Part shown: one piece after another, positions 1 to 7,787 of the stretch
How the letters are laid out: the number at the start of each line of letters is the position of its first letter
How positions within the stretch are numbered: the stretch's first letter is position 1
Assembly: GCF_000170895.1 (NCBI RefSeq)
Contig: NZ_ABCS01000004.1
Span: forward strand, 120,848-184,847
Reading direction: 5' to 3'
Source: Plesiocystis pacifica SIR-1
GTDB taxonomy: Bacteria; Myxococcota_A; Polyangia; Nannocystales; Nannocystaceae
Length of the DNA: 64,000 bases
Position numbers and translations under genes: made by a program
Notes under the pieces: model-generated
Databases searched by the model: none
The model's input: only the letters and a program-made list of their open reading frames with translations
What the model was told of the DNA's origin: nothing

Positions 1-1
1 C

Positions 2-769
2 GCGCTCATCTTGCACTTCGCCCTGCGCTTCATCGCCGAGGCCGCGCGCAAGGAGCACCAGGCCCAGGCCGAGCTCCTCGTTCGGGCGGCCCAGCGCGAG
101 CGGGACGTCGAGAAGCTCGAGGCCCTCGGGCGGCTCTCGGCCGGGGTCGCGCACGACTTCAACAACCTGCTCATGGCCATCTCCAGCACCATCGACCTGC
201 TCGAGATCGAGGGCCGGGGCGCGACCGCGGAGGACTTTGGCAACCTGCGCGAGACGGTCGATCGAGCCACGCGCTTGAGCGCCGAGCTGCTGTGCGTGGG
301 GCGAGACACCGCGCGCCCGCTCTCCGAGCTCGAGCTCGACGCCTTCGTCGGCTCGGTCGAGGCCTTGCTGTTCAGCCTGGCCGGGGAGGGGGTCGAGCTC
401 CGCGTCGAGCTCGAGGCCCCTGGTCGCCGGATCCTCGCCGACCCCGGGGAGCTCGAGCGCGTGCTCACCAACCTGGTCGTGAACGCCCGCGACGCCATGG
501 CGGGGCGCGGGCGCATGGTCGTCAGCACCTCGCTCGCGGAGCCCTACGTCTGCCTGAGCGTCGTCGACAGCGGCCCGGGCATGAGCGAGGAGGTCATCGC
601 GCAGGCCTTCGAGCCCTTCTTCACCACCAAGGGCGAGCGCGGCACGGGGCTGGGCCTGGCGACCTGCCAGAGCATCGTGCGGCGCTACGGGGGGAGCATC
701 GAGCTCGACGCTAGGCTCGGCGAGGGGACGCAGGTGCGGCTGCTCTTGCCGCTGTGCGGCGCGGGCTGA
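2..769 (+). CDS. Sensor histidine kinase, C-terminal part (5' end outside window)
   Basis: The reading frame is open to the left edge, so the N-terminal sensor region is missing. What remains is a full transmitter module: a dimerisation/H-box segment GRLSAGVAHDFNNLL with the phospho-accepting His, an N-box (NLVVNARDAM), a G1 box (VDSGPGM), an F-box (FEPFFTT) and a G2 box (GERGTGLGLATC). The H-box type (HDFNN) is that of hybrid or PAS-containing kinases that autophosphorylate and pass phosphate to a response regulator. It ends in GAG* with no receiver domain after the ATPase domain. The gene converges on the nucleotidyltransferase to its right with about 59 bp between the stops. The stimulus cannot be inferred, and no partner regulator is visible in the window. 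Confidence 0.9.
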   Translation, partial: ALILHFALRFIAEAARKEHQAQAELLVRAAQRERDVEKLEALGRLSAGVAHDFNNLLMAISSTIDLLEIEGRGATAEDFGNLRETVDRATRLSAELLCVGRDTARPLSELELDAFVGSVEALLFSLAGEGVELRVELEAPGRRILADPGELERVLTNLVVNARDAMAGRGRMVVSTSLAEPYVCLSVVDSGPGMSEEVIAQAFEPFFTTKGERGTGLGLATCQSIVRRYGGSIELDARLGEGTQVRLLLPLCGAG

Positions 770-828
770 GGGGAAGGCGTGGCGCTGTGCCCGCTCGGTC
801 GAAGTCTCGACCTCGGTGATGGTTCGGC

Positions 829-2064
829 TCAAGCCATCGTCAGCAGCTCGAAGAGCAGGTCGTCGAGCTTTCCCTCGTCGACCTGGACCGGCAGCGGGCT
901 GGCGATCACGACCTCACGCATGACGCGTTCGAGCCCCTTGGCCTCGCCGACGAGGGCCTCGTAGGGCAGCTTCCCGTCGCGAATGGCGAGGAGCTCCTCG
1001 GCGTCGTCTCGGTGGATGCGGACTCGACCGTCGCGGAGAATCTCCACGGCCATGCGCAGCAGCCGGATGAGGTGCATGCCGTGCTTGGTGTCGTAGCCGT
1101 GGGCGGCCTCGAGGGCGGCGCGCTTGGGGTTGCGCTCCTTTTGCCAGCGCTGGAACTGCTGCCAGTGCTTGCGCGCGCCCTGGTAGCGCCGCTCTTGGCG
1201 GAGCAGGTGGAGCACGTCGGCGCCCAGGCCCACGCGCGCGCCGGCGATGCGGGCGACCTCTTCGTCGAGGCTGTCGTCGTCGACCGGGTCCGCGCCCGGG
1301 CTGCGGCTGGCCGCGACCACCGAGTCCAAGGTGGCCCCCGCGGCCAGGGCCGCCGACCAAAACTCGCGCAGGCGCTCGCGCAGCACGTCGCGCTCGGCCG
1401 AGGGCAGCTCGATCGCCTCGTCGACGGTCCAGCCCCGGATGATCTTGGCGATGGCCTCCTCGATGCGGTTGCGATCGTCGGCGGACAGCGTGCTGGTCTC
1501 GGGCAGGTCGAACTCGGCCCGGGTCGGCGCGGCCTTGGGCGGGTGCAAGAGCCACTCGCGGTGCCGCTGGATCCGCTTGAGCTGGCCCTGGGCGTAGCCC
1601 GAGTAGGTGTGGCGCACCCGCTGAGACAAGAACAGCTCCCGGCGCCCGCGCAGCGCCTCGAACACCGGCGTCGCAAACAGCACCTCGCGGTCGTCCATGA
1701 ACAGCAGCTCGAACATGTTCGGGTTGCTCTGGGCGCACAGGTGCACGACCTTGGCGAGGTCGAAGATCACCACGTCCGGCACCGGGTCGTGCTCGAGGCT
1801 CGGCCCGGCGCTGGGGTGCGCCCGGGCGCGCTCCATGGCCGCGGCGTAGTTCGGGCCCAGGGGCGGGCCGGCGGCCTCGGGGTGCTCGTGGCCGAGCCAG
1901 GAGAACTGCTCGAAGTGGGTGCGGAAGGACAGGCGCGCGGGCAGGGGCGCGACGCAGCAGCCGCGCAGGTCCACGTCGGAGCCGGCCCGGGCCGTGCCGT
2001 AGGCGTGGGAGCCCGCGAGGCCCAGGAACGCGAGGTGGGCGTCGACGTCGAAGGGAGCCGTCAC
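829..2064 (-). CDS. RlaP/YcgL-like nucleotidyltransferase
   Basis: A 411-aa protein starting with GTG. Near the N-terminus it has the Pol-beta-type nucleotidyltransferase signature GSHAYGTARAGSDVDLRG, with G-S plus the D-x-D metal pair. This is followed by the YcgL/RlaP-type body, including NPNMFELLF near residue 105 and HGYDTKHGMHLIRLLRMA in the C-terminal third. The family (predicted nucleotidyltransferases, COG3541-like) includes proteins encoded beside RNA ligases and thought to act in RNA repair or end modification. Here it stands alone: the neighbours are a histidine kinase (convergent) and a lipoprotein gene (divergent), and no RNA ligase or RtcB-like gene is nearby. Metal-dependent NMP transfer is therefore a family-level inference and the substrate is unknown. 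Confidence 0.8.
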   Translation of the reverse strand: MTAPFDVDAHLAFLGLAGSHAYGTARAGSDVDLRGCCVAPLPARLSFRTHFEQFSWLGHEHPEAAGPPLGPNYAAAMERARAHPSAGPSLEHDPVPDVVIFDLAKVVHLCAQSNPNMFELLFMDDREVLFATPVFEALRGRRELFLSQRVRHTYSGYAQGQLKRIQRHREWLLHPPKAAPTRAEFDLPETSTLSADDRNRIEEAIAKIIRGWTVDEAIELPSAERDVLRERLREFWSAALAAGATLDSVVAASRSPGADPVDDDSLDEEVARIAGARVGLGADVLHLLRQERRYQGARKHWQQFQRWQKERNPKRAALEAAHGYDTKHGMHLIRLLRMAVEILRDGRVRIHRDDAEELLAIRDGKLPYEALVGEAKGLERVMREVVIASPLPVQVDEGKLDDLLFELLTMA

Positions 2065-2189
2065 GCGGGCAGCCTAGCAAGGGCGCCAGGGCCGTCGAGA
2101 GAGTGAGAAAAAACTCACAAGTCGTGACGGGCACGGCTCGAAACGGATGGTGGTCGGGTGGAACCGCCCGTCGAGAGGCGAGCACCCCC

Positions 2190-2690
2190 ATGATGCGAAA
2201 CAACCCAGCCAATCCCCCCCATCGTCCAAGGACCGCGCTACGGCGAGCCTGCCTCGCGCTCAGCTTGGGCGCCTTCGCGTGCGTGGGCCTGGGCGCTTGC
2301 AAGGCCTTCGTGCCCACGGCCACGGCCGAGCTCGTCGGCAACCCCGTGCTCGTCGGCCCGGTCACGCGCCTGGGCGGCGAGCAGACGGCGACCGCCGGGG
2401 AGCCGAGCTTCGAGGTCGAGATCAAGATGGGCGCGACCTCCATCGCCACCGGCGGCGGCGGGACGAACTCGCAAGGCGGCAGGCAGGGCACGGACTCGGT
2501 CACCATCGTCGAGGCCGACACCAAGTCGAGGCTGGACTCCGAGATCATGGAGCAGACCCAGATGGACGAGAGCCTGGGGGTGAAGATCACCCGCCTCGAG
2601 GCCCTGGGCCGCTACTGGTGGGGGATCGCCGCGGCTGGGATCAACCAGGAACTGACCGTCGAGGGCAACACCTACCCCGCTCGGGACTGA
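2190..2690 (+). CDS. Putative lipoprotein, unknown function
   Basis: A 166-aa protein starting at the double ATG (MMRNN), preceded by a purine-rich GAGAGGCGAG that serves as ribosome binding site. The frame is open further upstream, but that part has no signal-peptide character. The signal peptide has Arg residues, a hydrophobic core and a lipobox ending LGAC, so lipid attachment at that Cys is expected. The mature part is mixed alpha/beta with a Gly-rich turn (TGGGGTNSQGGRQG) and a YWWGIAAAG segment near the C-terminus. No family was recognised. It is the first of three consecutive small lipoprotein genes with gaps of 18 and 0 bp, so the three probably form one envelope operon. Confidence 0.75.
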   Translation: MMRNNPANPPHRPRTALRRACLALSLGAFACVGLGACKAFVPTATAELVGNPVLVGPVTRLGGEQTATAGEPSFEVEIKMGATSIATGGGGTNSQGGRQGTDSVTIVEADTKSRLDSEIMEQTQMDESLGVKITRLEALGRYWWGIAAAGINQELTVEGNTYPARD

Positions 2691-2708
2691 GCGCGAACGA
2701 GGAGCGAC

Positions 2709-3320
2709 ATGATGCACGATTCAAGGATTCTTCCCTCGAACTCCAGGCGCTTCGCGTCCCTGGCTGTCTCGGCGACCCTCCTGAGCGCGAGCGCGTGCGC
2801 GGGCTCGAAGGCGGAGGTCGGCTTCGACGGCACGACCGTGCCGGTCTCGATGTCGAGCGCCCTGCACGACGAGGCGGGGGAGCTCGTCGACAGCGAGGAC
2901 TACCGCGTGGTTCGCCACTTCGAGACCGAAGAAAAGAAGAGCTGGGCGATCCTGTACACGGGCGTGCGCTTTCAAAAGCGCCTCGACTTCTCCGAGGAGG
3001 TCAACGCCGCGGTGTCCAAGGGCGAGGGCGAGGGCGTGGTCAACCTCGAGGTCTCGGCCAAGAGCTGCGGCATCAACATGGTCATCCCGATGATCCTGCT
3101 CCCCTTTTGGCCGGGCTGCGTGAAGGTGTGGGTGAGCGGCGACGTGATGACCCGCGAGGGCGTGTCCGTGGCCGCCAACGACCTCGAAGAGGGGACCTGG
3201 GACGAGAGCTCGCCCGTGCCCGAGGTGCCCGCGGCCCTCAGCCCCGATGAGATGGAGGAGACGGAGGAGACCCCCGAGGGCGAGGCCTCGCCCGAGTCCG
3301 TGGACGGGGGAGCGCTCTAG
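2709..3320 (+). CDS. Putative lipoprotein with acidic tail
   Basis: A 203-aa protein from the double ATG; GGAGCGAC upstream is a plausible ribosome binding site. The signal sequence ends in a lipobox LSASAC. The mature domain contains a conserved-looking Cys pair (KSCGINMVIPMILLPFWPGC) spanning a hydrophobic hairpin that could be membrane-inserted or disulfide-bonded. The last 40 residues are dominated by Glu, Pro and Asp. The family is unrecognised. It lies 18 bp after the previous lipoprotein and directly abuts the next one, supporting co-transcription of all three. Confidence 0.7.
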   Translation: MMHDSRILPSNSRRFASLAVSATLLSASACAGSKAEVGFDGTTVPVSMSSALHDEAGELVDSEDYRVVRHFETEEKKSWAILYTGVRFQKRLDFSEEVNAAVSKGEGEGVVNLEVSAKSCGINMVIPMILLPFWPGCVKVWVSGDVMTREGVSVAANDLEEGTWDESSPVPEVPAALSPDEMEETEETPEGEASPESVDGGAL

Positions 3321-3731
3321 GTGGCTGGCCGGGCGCCCTCCCGAGTTCGCGCGCCCGCGCTGGCGTTCGCAGCCGCGCTGCTGTCCGGCGCCTGCGCCTC
3401 GTCGACGGTGGTGATCCCCGAGCTGAGCGAGGCCGAGCGGGCCGTGCAGGTCGTCGCCGCGACCCCCGACTCGACCAAGTGGCTCCGCGACAACTGCGAG
3501 TTCAAGGTCATGGAGGAGTTCCAGGGGGACCTGGTGCTGCGCAAGCGGGCCGTGCAGATCGGCGCGAACGTGGGCGCGGTGCTCGACGAGTCCGTGCACT
3601 CCGTGGCGACCAAGACCCACGTCGGCACGAGCAGCTTCGTGCGCTACGGCCGGACGGACTGGCACAGCTCGAAGGCCCTGCTCTACGCCTGCGACCCGAG
3701 CCAGGACGAGCTGTTCTTGGTGATCCGCTAG
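3321..3731 (+). CDS. Small lipoprotein, possibly DUF4156-like
   Basis: A 136-aa protein with a GTG start immediately after the stop codon of the preceding lipoprotein, so its translation is probably coupled. A short signal peptide ends in the lipobox LSGAC. The mature part has a Cys at NCEFKV followed by LRKRAVQIGANVGAV and a second Cys near the end (YACDPS). The C-x-F...A-x-x-x-GAN order resembles small enterobacterial-type DUF4156 lipoproteins, but this is a weak match by eye. The last 4 bp overlap the 3' end of the convergent LysR gene. The role is unknown, presumably at the outer membrane or periplasm. Confidence 0.65.
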   Translation: MAGRAPSRVRAPALAFAAALLSGACASSTVVIPELSEAERAVQVVAATPDSTKWLRDNCEFKVMEEFQGDLVLRKRAVQIGANVGAVLDESVHSVATKTHVGTSSFVRYGRTDWHSSKALLYACDPSQDELFLVIR

Positions 3732-4666
3732 CGCGTCGCCGCGACCAGCTGCTCGCGCAGCCACTGGTGCCCCGGGTCCTCGGACAAGCGCTGGTGCCAG
3801 GTCATGTCCACGCTGTGCTCGGGCAGGGGCAGAGGCGGCGCCACGCAGACCAGCCCGAGGTGCCCGACCACGGCCTCGAGGGAGGCCGGCGCCGTCAGGA
3901 TGAGATCGCTGCTGGCGGCCACGACCGGGGCCGTGGCGAAGCTCGACACCCGCACGGCGACCGTCCGCTGCTCGTCCTGCTCGGCGAGCACGACGTCGAC
4001 GATGCCCTGCCCGCGCCCGGTGGGCGAGACCATCACGTGGGAGGCGGCCAAAAAGCGCGGCAGGCTGAGGCGGCCGCGCTTGGTCAGGGCCGGGTGCCCC
4101 GCGCGGACGAAGCAGCGCCAGCCGTCGCGGAGCAGCACGCGGCGCATCAACCCGGGCTGCGCCGGCTGCTCGCGCCCGTCGAGCATGCGGGCCGTGATCG
4201 CGAGATCGAGCTCGCCGGTCTCGAGCTGGTCGGCGAGCTGCCGGGGCGCGACGTGGGCGAGGGTGACGCTCAGTCGGCCCGCGCTCGCGCCGAAGCCGGC
4301 GATCAACCGGGGGAGGTAGAGCAGCTCGAACAGGTCCGGCCCCGTGAGTCGAAAGTGGCGCTCGCTCGTCGCCGGATCGAAGCCCTCGGGATCGGCGAGG
4401 GCGCGCTGCAGCGTGGTCAGGCCCGTGCGGACCGGGGCGACGAGGGCCGCGGCCCGAGGCGTCAGCGCCATCCCGCCCCGGGTGCGCACGAGCAGCTCGT
4501 CCTCGAGCACGCCCCGGAGCCGGCGCAAGGTGTGGCTCATGGCCGACTGGGTGACGCCGAGGCGGGCGGCGGCCCGGGTCACGCTGCGCTCTTCGGCGAG
4601 CACGTCGAAGGCGACGAGCAGGTTGAGGTCGAGCTGCGCGAGCTCGTCGACATGAATGGTTCTCAT
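3728..4666 (-). CDS. LysR-family transcriptional regulator
   Basis: A 312-aa protein with an N-terminal winged helix-turn-helix (DLNLLVAFDVLAEERSVTRAA, then LGVTQSAMSHTLRRLR) and a C-terminal periplasmic-binding-protein-like effector domain. Length and layout are those of NodD/LinR-type LysR proteins. It is divergently transcribed from the NAD(P)H-binding reductase at 4723 with about 56 bp between the starts. That is the classical arrangement in which the regulator controls its divergent neighbour in response to a small ligand. A perfect inverted repeat overlaps its own start codon, suggesting autoregulation. The ligand cannot be predicted. Confidence 0.9.
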   Translation of the reverse strand: MRTIHVDELAQLDLNLLVAFDVLAEERSVTRAAARLGVTQSAMSHTLRRLRGVLEDELLVRTRGGMALTPRAAALVAPVRTGLTTLQRALADPEGFDPATSERHFRLTGPDLFELLYLPRLIAGFGASAGRLSVTLAHVAPRQLADQLETGELDLAITARMLDGREQPAQPGLMRRVLLRDGWRCFVRAGHPALTKRGRLSLPRFLAASHVMVSPTGRGQGIVDVVLAEQDEQRTVAVRVSSFATAPVVAASSDLILTAPASLEAVVGHLGLVCVAPPLPLPEHSVDMTWHQRLSEDPGHQWLREQLVAATR

Positions 4667-4676
4667 GCGAGCATGA
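4663..4676. promoter_or_regulatory. Inverted repeat in LysR/reductase divergent promoter
   Basis: TCATGC-GA-GCATGA is a perfect 6-bp inverted repeat with a 2-bp centre. It lies across the start codon of the LysR gene and about 50 bp upstream of the reductase start. LysR proteins bind short dyads in the divergent spacer, so this is a candidate operator. No footprint-like second site was identified. Confidence 0.35.
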
Positions 4677-4722
4677 ACTTACATCGTTTGGATCATGCCT
4701 GCCACGGGCCCATGGTGAAGCC

Positions 4723-5466
4723 ATGAACGAGCCCGAGACCTCCTCCGACGGTCGACCAAAACGAGTTCTGGTCGACCCTCTGTCTACTTTAGACGTCGTG
4801 GACGATGCCACGCCCTCCCTGCCCCACGTCCACGACTCCATCATCGTGTTTGGCGCCACCGGCTCCGTCGGCCAGCTCATCGTCCGCCAGGCCCTCGCGC
4901 GTGGCCACGACGTCACGGCCTTTTGCCGCAACCCCGCGCGCCTCGAGCTCGATCACCCCAAGCTGCGGACCATCGCCGGCGACGCCCTCGACGCGGGGGC
5001 GGTCAGCCGGGCCATCGCGGGTCACGACGCCGTGCTGGTCGCCCTCGGGGCGCCGCTGCGTGACCGCTCGGGCCTGCGCACCCACGGCACCCAGGCGATC
5101 GTCGCCGGCATGCGAGAGCGTGGCGTCGAGCGCCTGGTGTGCCTGTCGGTCATGGGCCTCGGCGACACCTGGAACAACCTGCCGCTGGCGTACAAGGCCG
5201 TGGTCATCCCCATCCTCCTCGGCCGCGTGGTCGCGGATCACCGGGGGCAGGAGGCGGTGATCCTGGACAGCGGGCTCAACTACACGATCGTGCGCCCGCC
5301 CAACCTCAGCGACGAGCCAGGCACCGGGCGACCGCGCCACGGCTTCTCCGGCGATGCCGGCCGCGTGAGCATGCACGTCCCGCGGGCCGACGTCGCCAGC
5401 TTCATGCTCGACCAGCTCGCCGCGCCGACTTACGAGCACGAATGCGTGGCGATTACCGGCAGCTGA
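4723..5466 (+). CDS. NAD(P)H-binding (atypical SDR/NmrA-like) reductase with repeat-derived N-terminus
   Basis: A 247-aa protein. The catalytic body begins at about residue 39 with a Rossmann strand and the dinucleotide motif VFGATGSVGQL, and continues with features of the NAD(P)-binding atypical SDR family (AFCRNPARL; HDAVLVALGAP; NYTIVRPPNL). The first 38 residues are not part of the family. They are encoded by an about 89-bp hairpin repeat (4750-4838) that also occurs at 8766-8888. The ATG at 4723 has a GGTGAAG ribosome binding site and is the only good ATG, but GTG at 4798 or initiation nearer SIIVFG cannot be excluded. A degenerate repeat copy sits just after the stop codon. The divergent LysR gene probably controls it. 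The substrate is unknown. Confidence 0.8.
   Translation: MNEPETSSDGRPKRVLVDPLSTLDVVDDATPSLPHVHDSIIVFGATGSVGQLIVRQALARGHDVTAFCRNPARLELDHPKLRTIAGDALDAGAVSRAIAGHDAVLVALGAPLRDRSGLRTHGTQAIVAGMRERGVERLVCLSVMGLGDTWNNLPLAYKAVVIPILLGRVVADHRGQEAVILDSGLNYTIVRPPNLSDEPGTGRPRHGFSGDAGRVSMHVPRADVASFMLDQLAAPTYEHECVAITGS
4750..4838 (+). repeat. Hairpin repeat copy A (within 5' end of reductase gene)
   Basis: It starts with a stem GGTCGACCA / TGGTCGACC around a 10-nt loop, followed by CTCTGTCTACTTTAGACGTC and then a GC-rich tail containing CCTCCCTGCCCCACGTCC. The downstream two thirds are nearly identical to 8766-8830. The repeat lies inside the predicted coding region and supplies about 30 residues. Such short, structured, dispersed repeats are usually non-autonomous mobile or REP/MITE-like elements. 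Confidence 0.7.
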
Positions 5467-5470
5467 GCCC

Positions 5471-5496
5471 GGTCAATTTTAGCCGCCGTGGGCGAC
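5471..5496 (+). repeat. Degenerate hairpin-repeat fragment copy C
   Basis: The sequence ATTTTAGCCGCCGTGGGCGA directly follows the reductase stop codon. It differs by two bases from the core ATTTTAGCCGTCGTGGACrA of the other copies. The hairpin part is absent. Together with copy A it flanks the reductase gene. Confidence 0.45.
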
Positions 5497-5528
5497 GGTC
5501 CTGGCTCCAGCCGTGCGATGATGCCGAC

Positions 5529-5918
5529 ATGGAGCGCGTCCAAGGTATCGGCGGCATCTTCTTCAAGGCACGGGACCCCAAGGCCCTCGCGCAGTGGTAC
5601 GCCGAGCACCTCGGGGTCCCAACCCAAGACTGGGGCGGCGCCGTATTTCCCTGGGCACAACAGGCCGACGCCGACCAGGCCTACACGGTGTGGACGCCCT
5701 TCGCCGCTGACACCGAGTATTTCTCGCCGAGCGAGGCGAGCTTCATGATCAACTTCCGCGTCCGCGATCTCGACGCGATGCTCGCCCAGGTCGCGGCTGC
5801 GGGTGCGACCGTGATGGAGAAAAGGGAGCGATCGGAGTTCGGCGCGTTTGGCTGGTTTCTCGATCCCGAGGGCAACAAGGTGGAGCTGTGGGAGCCGCCG
5901 GCGGCGACCCCCACCTAG
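5529..5918 (+). CDS. VOC-superfamily (glyoxalase/bleomycin-resistance-like) protein
   Basis: A 129-aa single-domain protein starting at ATG (MERVQGIGGIFFKARDP). It has the beta-alpha-beta-beta-beta repeat typical of vicinal-oxygen-chelate proteins: FFKARDPKALAQWYAEHLG in the first half, and MINFRVRDLDAMLAQVAAAG followed by FGWFLDPEGNKVELWEP in the second. The final Glu (VELWEP) corresponds to the usual metal ligand, whereas the N-terminal His is not at its usual position, so metal binding is uncertain. It lies 62 bp downstream of the reductase in the same direction and may be co-transcribed. The reaction is unknown. Confidence 0.85.
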   Translation: MERVQGIGGIFFKARDPKALAQWYAEHLGVPTQDWGGAVFPWAQQADADQAYTVWTPFAADTEYFSPSEASFMINFRVRDLDAMLAQVAAAGATVMEKRERSEFGAFGWFLDPEGNKVELWEPPAATPT

Positions 5919-6054
5919 CTTCGCGCGGTGACCGCTGTGTCGCGCGGCGCCCGAAGGCGGTCGATGCCGGCCCCTAGGGTGGGCTGGCGCATACTCGAGA
6001 CGCGGCCCCGTGCCTTGGAATTGCCCAGCGGCGAGGCTATACCCGCGGAATCTG

Positions 6055-7740
6055 ATGGCCCGTCGCAAGCTCGAAGCTGCACTCCTCTCCCTGTCCATCC
6101 TCATCGCCGTGGCGCCGGGCTGTGGTGGTTCGCTCGCTCGCGCTCAAGATGCGCTGACCGTCGGCGACGAGACCACCGCGGAGGAGCAGCTGCGCAAGGC
6201 TCTCAAGTCCAGCTCGACGCAGGCGGAGGCCTCGCGCCTGCTCTCGGTCCTGCTCACCCAGCAGGCCGAGGACATCGCGGCCAAGGACCCCAAGGGCGCC
6301 GAGGCGAAGTTCACCGAGGCCATGAAGCTCGACGCGCGCAACGAGGAGGCCCGCTTGGGTCTGGCTCGCCTGTTCATGAAGCGCGGCTTCATGGACGACG
6401 CCCGCAAGCTGCTCGAGGTCGCCGACTGCCACGGCTGCGGCCGGTTGATGGGCATGATGCTCCACGACCAGGGCGACCGCGCCATCCAGACCGGCGAGTT
6501 CGTCACGGCTCAGGCCGCCTATCAGGAAGCCTGGGAGCTCGGCAACGACCCCGCCGACGCCCTCGGCCTGGTCCAGTGCGCGCTGATGGTCCAGCCCGCG
6601 GACCTCGACAAGGCCAAGGCCATGCTCCAGGCCTCCGCGGAGCTCATCTCCCGCGGCCAGGTCGAGCTCGAGCAGAAGTTCCAGGAGCAGCGCATCCAGC
6701 TGCTCCAAGCCAGCGCCGCCGCGGGCAACACCGACCTGGTCGAGGAGGTGTTCCGGATCCGCACCGCCAGCCTTCAGGAGGAGCCGGAGTTCGACCTGCG
6801 CTTCAAGATCTCCCAGGCCCAGTTCCGCAACGGCGACTCGACCCCCGCGATTCAGCGCATCTCTTCGCTGCTCGAGAAGTCCGGCCAGTACCTCGAGCCG
6901 ACCCAGCGCGAGGTCATGGGCGCGGCCCTGGTCGTGATGTACGGCGCGCGCGCGGCCCAGAACCTCAGCGCGGGCGACCCCGTCGGCGCGGCCAAGGACA
7001 TCGGCGCGGGCCTCAAGCTCGACCCCGACAACAGCCGCCTCAAGTTCCAGCAGATCCTGGCCATCGCCGCCAACGGCCGCCTGCCCCTGGCCTTCAAGAA
7101 GCTCGGCGAGATGCGCAAGGGCGACGACCACGACCAGGTCGCCGCGATCTTGTGGTCGATGCAGGCCATGGCCTACATCGACGAGGGCAAGCTGGCCAAG
7201 GCCGAGTCCGCGCTCGAGAGCGCCGAGGGCTACGTCGCCAGCAACCCGGAGCTGCACCTCGCTCAGGCGATGATCCTGGCCGAGACCCGCTCCGACGACC
7301 TCAAGAAGTCCGAGCTCCAGGAGGCCCGGGACATCGCCGGCTTCAAGTACCCCTCGGGCCGCGTCAACCAGGTCCCCGGCGCCCTCGCCCACCTCGCCCG
7401 GGCCGAGGCCCTCAAGGTCGAGCAGGGCGTGCTGCACCCCTGGCGCGGCGGCGGCTTCGACAAGCGGGTCACCGACCTGCGCGCCAAGCTGGCCTTCTAC
7501 CCCTACGCCGTGCAGTGGTACGAGGGTAAAAAGGGCGGCCTCGTCGAGCTCGTGTCCAAGGGCGGCCAGCAAGAGGTCGAGTTCAAGGGCCCGCGCTGGC
7601 TCAAGGGCACGGCCATCACCTCGCCCGACAACTCCGCCGAGGTCCAGGTGCCCAACGTCGGCATCGTCTACTTCGAGTACGGCGGCGCGACCAAGGGCGT
7701 CCTGGTCGAGCGCCACGCCCACATCATCGTCGAGCTCTGA
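6055..7740 (+). CDS. Large TPR-repeat lipoprotein
   Basis: A 561-aa protein starting at ATG 6055 (MARRKLEAALL); an upstream in-frame start adds 15 residues that do not fit a signal peptide. The signal sequence ends in an APGC lipobox, followed by GGS. The mature protein is almost all alpha-helical tetratricopeptide repeats, for example TEAMKLDARNEEARLGLARL, a short CHGC motif near residue 124, and further helices through residue 450. A C-terminal beta-rich segment ends VLVERHAHIIVEL. TPR lipoproteins act as outer-membrane or periplasmic scaffolds; the partner is unknown. It is monocistronic and ends in a strong hairpin shared with the convergent rarD gene. Confidence 0.8.
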   Translation: MARRKLEAALLSLSILIAVAPGCGGSLARAQDALTVGDETTAEEQLRKALKSSSTQAEASRLLSVLLTQQAEDIAAKDPKGAEAKFTEAMKLDARNEEARLGLARLFMKRGFMDDARKLLEVADCHGCGRLMGMMLHDQGDRAIQTGEFVTAQAAYQEAWELGNDPADALGLVQCALMVQPADLDKAKAMLQASAELISRGQVELEQKFQEQRIQLLQASAAAGNTDLVEEVFRIRTASLQEEPEFDLRFKISQAQFRNGDSTPAIQRISSLLEKSGQYLEPTQREVMGAALVVMYGARAAQNLSAGDPVGAAKDIGAGLKLDPDNSRLKFQQILAIAANGRLPLAFKKLGEMRKGDDHDQVAAILWSMQAMAYIDEGKLAKAESALESAEGYVASNPELHLAQAMILAETRSDDLKKSELQEARDIAGFKYPSGRVNQVPGALAHLARAEALKVEQGVLHPWRGGGFDKRVTDLRAKLAFYPYAVQWYEGKKGGLVELVSKGGQQEVEFKGPRWLKGTAITSPDNSAEVQVPNVGIVYFEYGGATKGVLVERHAHIIVEL

Positions 7741-7758
7741 ACCTTCGGCTCGACCTCG

Positions 7759-7787
7759 AAAGGGAGCGGCCGCGGCTGCTCCCTTTT
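7759..7787. terminator. Intrinsic terminator between convergent genes
   Basis: AAAGGGAGC pairs with GCTCCCTTT around a 10-nt GC-rich loop, with a T-run on the + side and A residues on the other. It lies 18 nt after the TPR lipoprotein stop and touches the rarD stop, so it can serve both directions. Confidence 0.75.
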
